From contig JAKALM010000001.1 of NCBI GenBank assembly GCA_021824145.1, forward strand, positions 496,001-560,000: DNA of 64,000 bases. The letters are read 5' to 3'. This document shows, in pieces, positions 53,529-62,432 of the stretch (position 1 is the first letter of the stretch; each line of letters starts with the position of its first letter). The notes below the pieces were generated by a model. The model searched no databases, had not been told where the DNA came from, and saw nothing but the letters and a program-made list of their open reading frames with translations. The DNA comes from Bacteroidota bacterium (GTDB lineage: Bacteria > Bacteroidota > Ignavibacteria > Ignavibacteriales > Ignavibacteriaceae). The translations under genes and the position numbers were made by a program.

Positions 53529-54651
53529 AAAATTCGTAGCACCTACTCTAAAACAAGCTTCCATGCAGATGAAAATGGAAATGGGCGGCGAAGCTGTTAT
53601 TTTGGGGACTCGTGTTATATATGGCGATAGTAAAACCGGCAGCAAACGGATGTTTGAAATTACAGCCGGTATTGAAGAAGAAAATATTTTTGAAACAGCC
53701 GAAGTTGATTTGAAAAAAAAATCTTTAGGAAGCAAAAAAAATTATTCCAGCGAACTGCAAAAATTATCTGATAAAATTTTTATCAATCCAATCCATGAAA
53801 AAGATAGAGTTAAACCTAAATCTGATTTATTAAATCCCTCCTTAAACAAAAACACAAATTCAGATATTGAAAAAGAACTAAAAGAAATTTTAGATACACT
53901 TTTCGTCCGTGAAGTTCAAAAACCAATTATTTCTACAATTTTATCTCAACTGAAGCAATATAAAAGTTACCTTCATCCTTCAAATATTGATAGTTATGTT
54001 ATTTCAAGTATTGCCTCTATGATTCCAACTTATCATTTTGAGGTTAATGCTAAAAAGAAAGCTAAAACTGTTGCATTGGTTGGGCCAACGGGAGTTGGAA
54101 AAACCACATGTATAGCAAAACTAGCAGTAATCTCAAAAATACTGCACAACCTTGACGTTGGATTAATTTCCATTGACACTTACAGGCTTGGTGCAATAGA
54201 TCAATTAAGAATTTTTTCGGAAATCAGCAATATTGATATGCTTGTTGCTTATGAACCTGCGGATATGCCGAAGTTGATTAATTCATTTAAGAAAAAAGAT
54301 ATAATTTTTATTGATACTGCAGGCAGAAGCCAAAATAATACAGAACAGTTAAAGCAAATGAAAGAATTTTTAACCGCTGCTAATGCTTCTGAAACATACC
54401 TTGTGTTAAGTTCAACAGGTACAACAAAGAATATGCTTGATGTTTCTGAAAAATTTAAATTGTTTGATTATGACTCTGTTATCTTTACAAAAATTGATGA
54501 AGCCGCAGCGTTTGGAAATATTTTAAATGTGGTTTCCAAATATGATGTCCCAATTTCATTTTTATCTAACGGCCAGGTTATTCCAGATGATATTCTTTCT
54601 GCCGATCCAGAGTTTATTGCAAATATGATTTACACAGGAAAATTTAACTAA
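53518..54651 (+). CDS. flhF: Flagellar GTPase FlhF
   Basis: 377 residues. A basic N-terminal region (KKFVAPTLKQASMQMKMEMGGEAVILGTRVI) is followed by a helical N domain and an SRP-type GTPase (G1 G189-PTGVGKT, DTYRLGAIDQLRIFSEI, DTAGRS). The G4 motif reads TKIDEAAAFGNI. FlhF fixes where flagella form, usually the pole. Overlap with flhA and with flhG (ATG on its last base) shows one transcript. Presence of both FlhF and FlhG suggests polar or number-controlled flagella. Confidence 0.96.
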   Translation: MQIKKFVAPTLKQASMQMKMEMGGEAVILGTRVIYGDSKTGSKRMFEITAGIEEENIFETAEVDLKKKSLGSKKNYSSELQKLSDKIFINPIHEKDRVKPKSDLLNPSLNKNTNSDIEKELKEILDTLFVREVQKPIISTILSQLKQYKSYLHPSNIDSYVISSIASMIPTYHFEVNAKKKAKTVALVGPTGVGKTTCIAKLAVISKILHNLDVGLISIDTYRLGAIDQLRIFSEISNIDMLVAYEPADMPKLINSFKKKDIIFIDTAGRSQNNTEQLKQMKEFLTAANASETYLVLSSTGTTKNMLDVSEKFKLFDYDSVIFTKIDEAAAFGNILNVVSKYDVPISFLSNGQVIPDDILSADPEFIANMIYTGKFN

Positions 54652-55478
54652 TGTTTGGCCAAGCAGAACGTGTTATAGAATTAAAAAGACTTAAATCCGA
54701 ATCAGACATTAATTCGGACGTAAAAACCTTTGCATTCACTTCAGGAAAAGGCGGAACAGGAAAAACATTTCTTTCGTTAAATATTGGCTATGCACTTTCA
54801 TTGCACTTTAAAGTCTTAATCATTGATTTGGACCCAAATCTTTCTAACGCTAATATTATGATTAATGAAATTCCTAAAAAAACGATTTACAATTTTTATT
54901 CTGGGCAAAATTTGTTAGAAGAGTTGATAACCGAATACACTCCAAATTTACATTTCATATTTGGCGATTCTGGAAAACTAGAGTATGGAAAGAAGAGATA
55001 TGGATCGACGGATCAGTTATTTAATCAGATAAAAAAACTTCAGCATAAATATGATTTTATCTTATTTGATACTGGCTCTGGAGCAGGTGATGAAATAATT
55101 TCCATTCTAAAAAAATCTGACGTTAATATAATTGTTACTTCACCAGAACCAACAGCTGTAATGGATGCATATGTTATGATTAAACTGTTAAATGGAAATA
55201 ATTATTCAGGTAAAAAAGCAATCCTTATAAATAAGTGCTCTGATGAAGAGGAAGGACAGACAACTTTTAAAAATCTTGAATTAGCCGTGAGCCATTTTTT
55301 AAATGAAAAATTATTTCTGCTTGGAATGATTAATTCCGATAAGTCGGTTACACAATCGATTATTGCTCAAAATTTATTGCTAAAAAATTCACCATCATCA
55401 AATGCGGCAAAACAAATTTTCAAAATTTCAGATCAAATTAATGAATTCGCCCATGTGGCTAATATTCTCCAAATCTAA
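54651..55478 (+). CDS. flhG: MinD-like ATPase FlhG (FleN)
   Basis: 275 residues. The deviant Walker A is S31-GKGGTGKT, with FALxxGYAL-like helices after it. DLDPNLSNANIM and FDTGSGAGDEI are the Walker A' and B regions of the MinD/ParA class. FlhG stimulates FlhF GTPase and limits flagellum number; in some bacteria it also acts on the flagellar master regulator. The N-terminal 20 residues carry an LKRLKSE stretch that may be the FlhF-contact helix (inference). It ends the fliL operon. Confidence 0.94.
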   Translation: MFGQAERVIELKRLKSESDINSDVKTFAFTSGKGGTGKTFLSLNIGYALSLHFKVLIIDLDPNLSNANIMINEIPKKTIYNFYSGQNLLEELITEYTPNLHFIFGDSGKLEYGKKRYGSTDQLFNQIKKLQHKYDFILFDTGSGAGDEIISILKKSDVNIIVTSPEPTAVMDAYVMIKLLNGNNYSGKKAILINKCSDEEEGQTTFKNLELAVSHFLNEKLFLLGMINSDKSVTQSIIAQNLLLKNSPSSNAAKQIFKISDQINEFAHVANILQI

Positions 55479-55552
55479 TTTCCAATCATTTATTTTCCCT
55501 TTAAAAATCTTCAATTAACTAAATTATTCTTCAAGCAAGAATAGCATATCTC

Positions 55553-55567
55553 TGGTATAAAATTTGG
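55553..55567 (+). promoter_or_regulatory. Possible sigma-54-type promoter of the fliA operon
   Basis: TGGTAT-N5-TTGG, one of two changes away from the elements before flgB and fliL. GG is at -24, but GG replaces GC at -12. It lies 26 bases upstream of the preferred ATG at 55594. Confidence 0.48.
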
Positions 55568-55593
55568 GTTTCTACTTCAAACGAATAGTTATT

Positions 55594-55818
55594 ATGAATA
55601 AAATAATTTTACAATTTGGTTTATTAGTTTTTTGCCTGTCCGTCATTTTCTTCAGCCGGATGGGTATAGCAATTCAAGATGTACTATTCCGTTCGTTTTT
55701 GGTTTTTATTTCATTGACTGTAATGTTGAGCGTAGTGGTAATTATTTTTATTAAAGCAGTCAACAAAGTGTCAATGGAAAAAAACAAAGAATTAATTGGT
55801 AACAACAATAGGAAGTAA
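55594..55818 (+). CDS. Small two-helix membrane protein
   Basis: 74 residues from ATG 55594. A longer frame from TTG 55564 overlaps the candidate promoter and is less likely. It has two hydrophobic segments (about residues 3-22 and 29-54, SFLVFISLTVMLSVVVIIFIKAV) and a short basic tail. I recognise no family. It lies 5 bases ahead of fliA and is probably cotranscribed with it. There is no obvious Shine-Dalgarno site. Confidence 0.6.
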   Translation: MNKIILQFGLLVFCLSVIFFSRMGIAIQDVLFRSFLVFISLTVMLSVVVIIFIKAVNKVSMEKNKELIGNNNRK

Positions 55819-55823
55819 TTATC

Positions 55824-56450
55824 ATGAACAACGCAACTTTGTGGGCAGAATTTAAGTCATCGCCAACGGCAAGTCTTAAGAAACAAATTATTCTGACTTA
55901 CATAAAATTGGTACACTACGTTATTCACAATTCCAAATTTATAAATTTAGATATTCTTGATGATAGAGATTACTTCCAGTTTGGAGTTGAAGGTTTAAGT
56001 GAAGCAATAGATCGCTTCGATCCGCAATATGGAACAAAGTTTGAGACTTACGCAATACAAAGAATTCGCGGAAAAATTATAGATGAATTAAGAAAACTTC
56101 AAATAAAACCGAGACCAATTGTTGCTGATAAAACGAAAGCTGTTTATTCAAATGTCTCGCTTAACAGTCCAGTTGATGATGAAGACGGTTATCTTCTTTA
56201 TGAAGTAATACCGGATGATAATGAAATTCCGGACGAGACAGCTGAAAAAAATGAAGCTAAAGAACTATTAGTAAAAGCCATAAAAAACCTTGACGAACGG
56301 GATAGACTAATTATCACCTTATATTATTTTGAAAATTTAAATTACAAAGAAATAGCAAAGCTGTTGAATATAACTGTTTCCAGAGTTTCGCAAGTGCATT
56401 CAAGAATAATCGAAATGCTCAAATCAAAATTGGCTTATATAAATGAATAA
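55824..56450 (+). CDS. fliA: Flagellar sigma factor FliA (sigma-28)
   Basis: 208 residues, slightly short for the family. Region 2 is clear (RDYFQFGVEGLSEAIDRFDPQYGTKFETYAIQRIRGKIIDELRK), then region 3, then region 4 with the helix-turn-helix (LDERDRLIITLYYFENLNYKEIAKLLNITVSRVSQVHSRIIEML). It directs RNA polymerase to the TAAA-N15-CGATAA elements listed in this annotation and is held by FlgM (14752-15015). The end overlaps the first HDOD gene. Confidence 0.95.
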   Translation: MNNATLWAEFKSSPTASLKKQIILTYIKLVHYVIHNSKFINLDILDDRDYFQFGVEGLSEAIDRFDPQYGTKFETYAIQRIRGKIIDELRKLQIKPRPIVADKTKAVYSNVSLNSPVDDEDGYLLYEVIPDDNEIPDETAEKNEAKELLVKAIKNLDERDRLIITLYYFENLNYKEIAKLLNITVSRVSQVHSRIIEMLKSKLAYINE

Positions 56451-57321
56451 TATTATTGCCGACGGCTTACCAGAGAAAAAAATTTATTTAAGATTGCTTT
56501 CAAGCATAAGGAATCTTCCATCAATGCCAGTTGTTATGCTTGAAGTATCTAAGTTACTAAGCAATCCAATGACAAGCGCTTCGGATCTTGGAAAAGTTAT
56601 AAGTATGGATCAAGGGCTTGTTGCTAAAATTCTTACCGTTGCCAACTCACCTTTATATGGAATTCCCCGGAGAGTATCTACCATTGAATTTGCAATAGTC
56701 ATTTTAGGCTTTGATCATATAAAAAATATTGTTATGGCACTTTCAATGATTGAAGCATTTAAAAAACATGACGGTAAAAATTGGGACAATGCAGCTTACT
56801 GGGTTCATTCATTGATGACAGCAAGTGCAGCAAAAAGAATTGCTGATGAACTTGGCTATCAAAAATCTGGTGAAGTTTTTACTGCTGGTTTACTTCATGA
56901 CTTAGGCATTTCAATAATACAAAGATATTTTAATGAAGAATTTAATGCTGTATGCGATTTAGTCGATTCTCAACAGATGAGATATTTGGCAGCAGAAGAA
57001 CAAACACTTGGATTAACTCATCAAGAAATAGGACGGTTATTATCAAATCGCTGGAACTTGCCTGAAACTCTTGGAGAAACAATTGCAAATCACCATCATC
57101 CTTCTAAAGTAGAAGGAAATAAAATATTAGCTTCAATTGTTCATTTAGCTGATTACATGACTCAGAAATTAGGAATAGGCTGTTTTTATTGGGACGATAA
57201 TATAGAATTAGATATAAGTATAATTAATACCTTAAGATTTGGCGATGAAAATAATTTGAACAAATTTATTGATAGGCATGCCGATCTTTTTAAAAGTCAA
57301 CTTGAATCAATAACGTTATAA
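56443..57321 (+). CDS. HDOD-domain protein (first of tandem pair)
   Basis: 292 residues, one HDOD domain through about residue 215: LPSMPVVMLEVSKLLSNPMTSASDLGKVISMDQGLVAKILTVANSPLYGIPRRVSTIEFAIVILG, then GEVFTAGLLHDLGISIIQRYF and LANHHHPS. HDOD proteins resemble HD phosphohydrolases but usually lack full metal ligands and act in signalling; HLHDLG-like and NHHHP parts are retained here. Its start overlaps the fliA stop. It is a close paralogue of the next gene. Confidence 0.92.
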   Translation: MNNIIADGLPEKKIYLRLLSSIRNLPSMPVVMLEVSKLLSNPMTSASDLGKVISMDQGLVAKILTVANSPLYGIPRRVSTIEFAIVILGFDHIKNIVMALSMIEAFKKHDGKNWDNAAYWVHSLMTASAAKRIADELGYQKSGEVFTAGLLHDLGISIIQRYFNEEFNAVCDLVDSQQMRYLAAEEQTLGLTHQEIGRLLSNRWNLPETLGETIANHHHPSKVEGNKILASIVHLADYMTQKLGIGCFYWDDNIELDISIINTLRFGDENNLNKFIDRHADLFKSQLESITL

Positions 57322-57328
57322 TAAGATT

Positions 57329-58213
57329 ATGTTAGAATTAGCATCAGAACAGCAGCAAAAGAGAGAAAAGACAGAACTGGTTTTATCCAATGTTTATAAT
57401 CTTCCGCCAATTCCTAAAGCAATGAAAGAAGCAATGGATTTATTAAACAATCCATCTACAAGCGCTACATCTTTAGCCAGTATTATTTCCAAAGATCAAG
57501 GTTTAGTTACAAAAATTTTAACTATTGCAAACTCACCTTTATATGGATTGCAGAGAAAAGTAACTTCTATAGATTTTGCAGTGATGGTTCTTGGTTTTAC
57601 CCAACTTAGAAATATAATTTCTGTCCTTACCATGGTTGAATCGTTTAAGAATAAAACTGATAAACATCTTGACCAAAAAGAATTTTGGCTTCATTCTTAT
57701 TTAACCGGATGCGCTGCAAAGAAAATAGCAGAAGATTTTGATTTTCCGAACAGCGGTGAAGCATTTATTGTTGGCTTTCTGCATGATATGGGTGTTTCAA
57801 TAATTCACAAATATTTCCACACAAATTTTATTGAAATTCATAAAATGGCAACTGAGAAAGGGATTTCTTTTTCAGAGGCAGAAGCAGAAAAGCTTGGATT
57901 AAACCATCAACAAATTGGAAATTTTCTTGCTGAAAAATGGAACTTCCCAGAAATTCTTTGTGATGCAATTCTTTATCATCATAATCCAAGTGCATCAAAT
58001 TTAAACAAAACTTTACCAGCAATTATTCATTTAGCAGATTATATGACTCATGCGCTTCAGATCGGTCATTCATATTGGGATAAGGATTTAACACTAGATG
58101 AGTCAACATTAGAAGTTTTAAGATTTCGTAATCATGAAGAAGCTGATAGCTTCATAAAAAGTTATGAAGAATTATTTATGCATCAAGCCAATGCAGTAAG
58201 GTATTTAAGTTGA
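57329..58213 (+). CDS. HDOD-domain protein (second of tandem pair)
   Basis: 294 residues, aligned end to end with the preceding gene (LPPIPKAMKEAMDLLNNPSTSATSLASIISKDQGLVTKILTIANSPLYGLQRKVTSIDFAVMVLG; GFLHDMGVSIIHKYF; LYHHNPS), so it arose by tandem duplication. A short extra N-terminal segment precedes the domain. Proteins of this type regulate motility or c-di-GMP pathways in several bacteria. The stop overlaps the TTG start of the kinase-like gene. Confidence 0.92.
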   Translation: MLELASEQQQKREKTELVLSNVYNLPPIPKAMKEAMDLLNNPSTSATSLASIISKDQGLVTKILTIANSPLYGLQRKVTSIDFAVMVLGFTQLRNIISVLTMVESFKNKTDKHLDQKEFWLHSYLTGCAAKKIAEDFDFPNSGEAFIVGFLHDMGVSIIHKYFHTNFIEIHKMATEKGISFSEAEAEKLGLNHQQIGNFLAEKWNFPEILCDAILYHHNPSASNLNKTLPAIIHLADYMTHALQIGHSYWDKDLTLDESTLEVLRFRNHEEADSFIKSYEELFMHQANAVRYLS

Positions 58214-59517
58214 AAGTAATAAAGCAAAATACATTGGCTTACGAATCGTTTCATAAGTCGCTTCCATTTTTAACTAAAACCAACAGCGTTGGTGGAAGTA
58301 ATAGATTTATTAATCTAAACTCGAATGAATTTATAGACGATAAAAAATATTCAAAAATCTTCAAACAGATTTTAGAATTTGAAAAAAGATCAAATGAACT
58401 GCAAACTGCCGAGCAAGTATTCCGTCAGTTTGAAATATTATTAAAATGTTTTATCCCGGTAAAAGAAATTAATCTTTTCACGTTTGATGAAAAGTTTAAA
58501 ACATTTTCTTCGTTAACTCAAAATATTTCTGAACGCACCAGGTATTTTACTAATTCGATTATATCAAAAGGAATTCTTGAAGAAATACTAAATTCAGGGA
58601 AACCAAAAATTGTTATGGATTCTTTTGTGAATAATATAGATGGTTCAAGGCTGTATTATTTGCTATTCCCAATTCATGATGAAAATCGAAATGCAAAAAT
58701 TCTTTCAGTCTCAACACCAAAGGCAGATCTTGACGACAGTTCGATGGAGCTTTCTTTAATTCATGCCAGCTTTTTAATTATGCTAACAAGAATTGATCTT
58801 TTAAGAAAAGATCAAGAGTTAAAAAAAGTTTATAATGAACTTCAAGCATATCAATCCAAACTTGCAAATGATTATAAACTTTCTGCAATTGGCGAGCTTA
58901 CATCTGGTATAGTTGAAGAGATTTTATCACCTCTGCAAATTATTTCAAGCACTACAGAATTTTTACGTGGAGAAGAAAAATATTTTGATGAAGAAGCATT
59001 GGATAATATAATTCTTCAGGTAAAAAAAGTTAAATCAATTATAAACAATTTAGTAAAATTTGCAGATACCAACGATGTTCATTACAAAGATCAGCCAATA
59101 AACATAAATGAGTTAATAAACGAATTTTACAATCTTACTATTTCATCTTTAAAGAATGATAATTATGAGTGCATCCTTGATTTAGAAGATAATCTTCCGG
59201 CAATTTTGACGCAGCCAAATTATATAAACCAGCTTATGACAAACGTCTATTCTCTTATGCGAGCTAGTGCCAGCGTTGGTGGGGGGATTTTTATTCAATC
59301 CAAGTATCGGGATGAAAAAGTAATAGTTAGATTTTTAACAACTGATTTCCTTGAGCATTTAAAAAATGAAAATATCAAGCAAACAAAAGACACAAACCTC
59401 AGAATTATTAATAACATAATGGTTAAACACGAAGGTGAATTATTTTTTGATTCGGATAAAACTAAAGGCACGGTTATAATCCTTTCATTTCCAATAAAAA
59501 GGAAGATAGGTAAATGA
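58210..59517 (+). CDS. Degenerate histidine kinase-like protein (pseudokinase)
   Basis: 435 residues. A GAF-like N-terminal half (about 40-200) is followed by a coiled coil and a HisKA-like segment GELTSGIVEEILSPLQII in which Glu236 stands where the phospho-acceptor His should be. The HATPase-like region lacks the N-box Asn (QLMTNVYSLMRASA) and the DxGxG motif, though the final strand KGTVIILSFPIKR remains. It is therefore unlikely to bind ATP or phosphorylate. The frame is intact and coupled to its neighbours, so it is a maintained gene, not a pseudogene. The start is TTG overlapping the HDOD stop. Confidence 0.85.
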   Translation: MKVIKQNTLAYESFHKSLPFLTKTNSVGGSNRFINLNSNEFIDDKKYSKIFKQILEFEKRSNELQTAEQVFRQFEILLKCFIPVKEINLFTFDEKFKTFSSLTQNISERTRYFTNSIISKGILEEILNSGKPKIVMDSFVNNIDGSRLYYLLFPIHDENRNAKILSVSTPKADLDDSSMELSLIHASFLIMLTRIDLLRKDQELKKVYNELQAYQSKLANDYKLSAIGELTSGIVEEILSPLQIISSTTEFLRGEEKYFDEEALDNIILQVKKVKSIINNLVKFADTNDVHYKDQPININELINEFYNLTISSLKNDNYECILDLEDNLPAILTQPNYINQLMTNVYSLMRASASVGGGIFIQSKYRDEKVIVRFLTTDFLEHLKNENIKQTKDTNLRIINNIMVKHEGELFFDSDKTKGTVIILSFPIKRKIGK

Positions 59518-60176
59518 AAATCAATTTTACATTTATTTTTTTAATGCTGATAACGATTTTTACTTTTGCTCAAAACAAAGATGGAATAATTCCGCCACAA
59601 TCAACTGAGAACGACTCATCAAAGATTAGTTCTAGCGGTAGTTTTACCGATAGTGTTAACATAAGCCAAATGGTTTTAGCACAAATTCAAGCGGCACAGA
59701 AGAAACAAACTGAAGAGAATAACCAGCCAGCATTAAAGCAAACCGCAGTTGTTCCTAAAACTCAGCAGAGTTCACCCGCAAATTTATTTAATGAATGGAC
59801 TAAATCTTTGTCAATTTCAGAAGATACCATGACCAAGATTATAATTTTTGCATCAGCTTCATTGTTTGCTATAATATTTATTTCATTTAGAAGAATGAGA
59901 ATGGGGCATAAGAATTCAGATATAAAAAATCTAAAGAGCGGAATAAAATTAATGCGTGAAGAAAAAGTATTATGGAAAAAAGATAATAAACTTTCCAATC
60001 TTAGGACAAAACTTTCTGAAAGTCCGTCGGCATATCAATTATCTAATGAATCAATTTCCAGAAATGCGCGTGAGATGAAAATAGCAAAGGAAGAAATTTA
60101 TTTGGCAGCAAGAATTAGATCACATGAATTAAATCAAGCAAGCGGCGGAAGTGCATCTAAAAAAAGAATGAGATAA
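59514..60176 (+). CDS. Membrane protein of the flgF operon, unknown function
   Basis: 220 residues. A signal peptide (INFTFIFLMLITIFTFAQ), a polar Gln/Ser-rich periplasmic part (20-100), one TM helix (about 106-125, TKIIIFASASLFAIIFISF) and a basic cytoplasmic tail (126-220). The layout is that of a bitopic membrane protein somewhat like FliO, but fliO is already present at 48241. I do not recognise a family. It overlaps the pseudokinase end and precedes flgF, so a basal-body or export role is plausible. Confidence 0.7.
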   Translation: MKINFTFIFLMLITIFTFAQNKDGIIPPQSTENDSSKISSSGSFTDSVNISQMVLAQIQAAQKKQTEENNQPALKQTAVVPKTQQSSPANLFNEWTKSLSISEDTMTKIIIFASASLFAIIFISFRRMRMGHKNSDIKNLKSGIKLMREEKVLWKKDNKLSNLRTKLSESPSAYQLSNESISRNAREMKIAKEEIYLAARIRSHELNQASGGSASKKRMR

Positions 60177-60200
60177 TAAATAAAAAATTTTTGGTGAAAT

Positions 60201-60908
60201 ATGATTAAAGGAATTTATACAGCAGCAAGAGGATTAGACGCAAGGATGAAAAACCTTGATATAGTTGCAAACAACTTAGCTAATATTAACACAACTGGTT
60301 ATAAAAGAGAAATTCCTTTTTCAGAAATTATGAATCAAGCTGGAAGCATTCAGGTTAGGCAAATGACTGATTACCGGCCTGGCGACTTAGTTCAAACTTC
60401 TAATCCATTAGATATGGCTATTTCTGGTAATGCATTTTTTGTAGTGCAATCTGATAATGGACCGGTTTTAACGCGTAATGGTAATTTCCAAATTTCTCAG
60501 GAAGGTTTTTTAGTTGATCAATCTGGAAATAAAGTACTAGGGAAAAATGGTGCAATTAATATTGATAAATTTACTCTGAATAAAAGTGCTACTGTTACAA
60601 TTTCAAAAAACGGCGAAATAAAATCGGGTAATATTGTTATAGATAATTTGTTAATTGCAAGGCCGGAAGATCCACAAGCAGCAGATAGATTAAACGGAGA
60701 AGATTTTTCAACACAAAACTCCGGCTTCCAAGTTGCACCGGAAAATGAATATGAAGTAAAACAAGGTTATTTGGAAGAATCAAACGTGAATCCGATTAAA
60801 GAAATGGAAGCAATGATTCAAATTAATAATGAATATGATTCTGCACATAAAATGATCAACTATTTGGATAAATCACTTGATGAAGCTAACCAAATAGGAA
60901 AAGTTTAA
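60201..60908 (+). CDS. flgF: Flagellar basal-body rod protein FlgF
   Basis: 235 residues. The rod motif is near the N-terminus (IYTAARGLDARMKNLDIVANNLANINTTGYKREIPFSEIM). LDMAISGNAFFVVQSDNGPVLTRNGNFQI and the C-terminal GYLEESNVNPIKEMEAMIQINNEYDSAHKMI follow. Length and position directly ahead of flgG identify it as FlgF, a proximal rod component. TTGGTG lies ahead of the ATG as a weak ribosome site. Confidence 0.94.
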   Translation: MIKGIYTAARGLDARMKNLDIVANNLANINTTGYKREIPFSEIMNQAGSIQVRQMTDYRPGDLVQTSNPLDMAISGNAFFVVQSDNGPVLTRNGNFQISQEGFLVDQSGNKVLGKNGAINIDKFTLNKSATVTISKNGEIKSGNIVIDNLLIARPEDPQAADRLNGEDFSTQNSGFQVAPENEYEVKQGYLEESNVNPIKEMEAMIQINNEYDSAHKMINYLDKSLDEANQIGKV

Positions 60909-60973
60909 TTAATGTTTGATAAGCATGTTGATGATTAAAAAAACATGCAAGAAAGTATGAAAGGAAAAATAAT

Positions 60974-61771
60974 ATGCCAACAAGAGCATTAAGAACAGCA
61001 GCCTCTGGAATGTATGCACAAGAGTTGAACATTGAAGTTATTTCGAACAACATTGCAAACATTAATACCACAGCATTTAAAAAGAATAAGGCTGAATTTC
61101 AGGATTTAATGTATCAGCAGGTTAATGTGAGTCCGGTGAATTCATCGCAGTCTAATTCTGGTGTTCCATCTACAACACTTCAAATTGGAAATGGTGTTGA
61201 ACCTGCATCAACAGAAAAAATATTTAACCAAGGTGATATTACACAGACAAATAACCAATTAGACCTTGCAATTCAAGGAGATGGATTTTTCCAGGTAAAA
61301 AAGCCGGATGGAACTTATGCTTATACACGAGATGGTTCCTTCAAAGTTGATTCGCAAGGTAAAATTGTAACTAGCGGTGGATATGAACTTGATCCGAGTA
61401 TAACTTTAGATCAAAACACACTTGGAGTTTCAATTGGCAAGGATGGCTCAGTTACAGCGCAAAAAGTTGGCGGAGGTTCTTCGGTAATTGGCAATATTGA
61501 ACTTGTAAGATTTATGAACCCAGGAGGTTTGCAAGCATTGGGAGACAATTTATATGGTCAGACTGATGCCTCAGGTACACCGATAATTGGAACGCCAGGA
61601 CAAAATGGTTTTGGTTCTGTAAACCAAGGTTATCTCGAATCTTCTAATGTAGATATTGTTCAGGAAATGATTGCTATGATAACAGCTCAACGTGCATATG
61701 AAATTAATTCTAAGACAGTTCAAACTGTTGAACAAATGATGCAGATGGCAAACAATCTTAAAAATGGTTAA
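60974..61771 (+). CDS. flgG: Flagellar distal rod protein FlgG
   Basis: 265 residues, the standard FlgG length. ALRTAASGMYAQELNIEVISNNIANINTTAFKKNKAEFQDLMYQ is followed by LDLAIQGDGFFQVKKPDGTYAYTRDGSFKVDSQGKIVTSGGYEL and GYLESSNVDIVQEMIAMITAQRAYEINSKTVQTVEQMMQ. It builds the distal rod. A 7-bp hairpin (60923-60929 with 60942-60948) lies in the 65-base gap after flgF; AAAGGA precedes the ATG. Confidence 0.97.
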   Translation: MPTRALRTAASGMYAQELNIEVISNNIANINTTAFKKNKAEFQDLMYQQVNVSPVNSSQSNSGVPSTTLQIGNGVEPASTEKIFNQGDITQTNNQLDLAIQGDGFFQVKKPDGTYAYTRDGSFKVDSQGKIVTSGGYELDPSITLDQNTLGVSIGKDGSVTAQKVGGGSSVIGNIELVRFMNPGGLQALGDNLYGQTDASGTPIIGTPGQNGFGSVNQGYLESSNVDIVQEMIAMITAQRAYEINSKTVQTVEQMMQMANNLKNG

Positions 61772-61777
61772 TTGAAA

Positions 61778-62428
61778 ATGTTGTCAATCATATTTGCAAT
61801 ATTGACCTTTTTCTTTACACCGAATAATTCATTCAAAAATGAATTGGATGGTTATTTGAAAAAAAATCTCCCTCAATATGAAAGTATTGATTTCCAAATT
61901 CTTCAAATGCCAGAAGCTTATAAGAAAATCGAAATTATAAAAAATGTAGATTTTAATTTTAACGGCAACTTCGTCTATGTTCCAATAAAATTTACAGATA
62001 AAGATGGAAGAGTTTTAAGATCAATTCTCTCTGTAAAATTAAATCTATATCAAAAAGTGCTTACTTCAGTAAAAGCTATTGAAAGAAATGAAAGTTTAAC
62101 TGCTTCAGATTTTGTATTGAAAAAAATGGACGTGACAAAAATTTTTGGAACTCCATTAACATCTTTGAAGGATATTGAACTATACCGCTGTAAAACTTTT
62201 TTGAAACCAGGTGATGCAATAACTAATGAAAATATTGAGTTAAAACCAGTAATTAAGCCTGGTGATAGATTAGAAGCTGAATACAAATCTGGATCTGTTA
62301 CAATTACTTTTGAAGTATTTTCTCGTCAAGAAGGAATTCCAGGTGAAACAATTTCTGTAATCACTAAAGATAAAAAACTTTTTAAAGCAAAAGTTATCAA
62401 TTCTCAAGAAGTAAATATTATTGAGTGA
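61778..62428 (+). CDS. flgA: P-ring assembly chaperone FlgA
   Basis: 216 residues from ATG 61778; an in-frame TTG at 61772 directly after the flgG stop is the alternative, and neither has a clear ribosome site. A hydrophobic signal segment starts the protein. A C-terminal SAF domain (AIERNESLTASDFVLKKMDVTKI; LKPGDAITNENIELKPVIKPGDRLEAEYKSGSVTITFEVFSRQEG) is characteristic of FlgA. It helps FlgI polymerise in the periplasm. flgH follows 4 bases later. Confidence 0.9.
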   Translation: MLSIIFAILTFFFTPNNSFKNELDGYLKKNLPQYESIDFQILQMPEAYKKIEIIKNVDFNFNGNFVYVPIKFTDKDGRVLRSILSVKLNLYQKVLTSVKAIERNESLTASDFVLKKMDVTKIFGTPLTSLKDIELYRCKTFLKPGDAITNENIELKPVIKPGDRLEAEYKSGSVTITFEVFSRQEGIPGETISVITKDKKLFKAKVINSQEVNIIE

Positions 62429-62432
62429 AATT

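Noticed and set aside
62421-62432. Upstream TTG start for flgH
   Set aside because: It overlaps flgA and would put charged residues ahead of the signal peptide; ATG 62433 gives a normal signal sequence.
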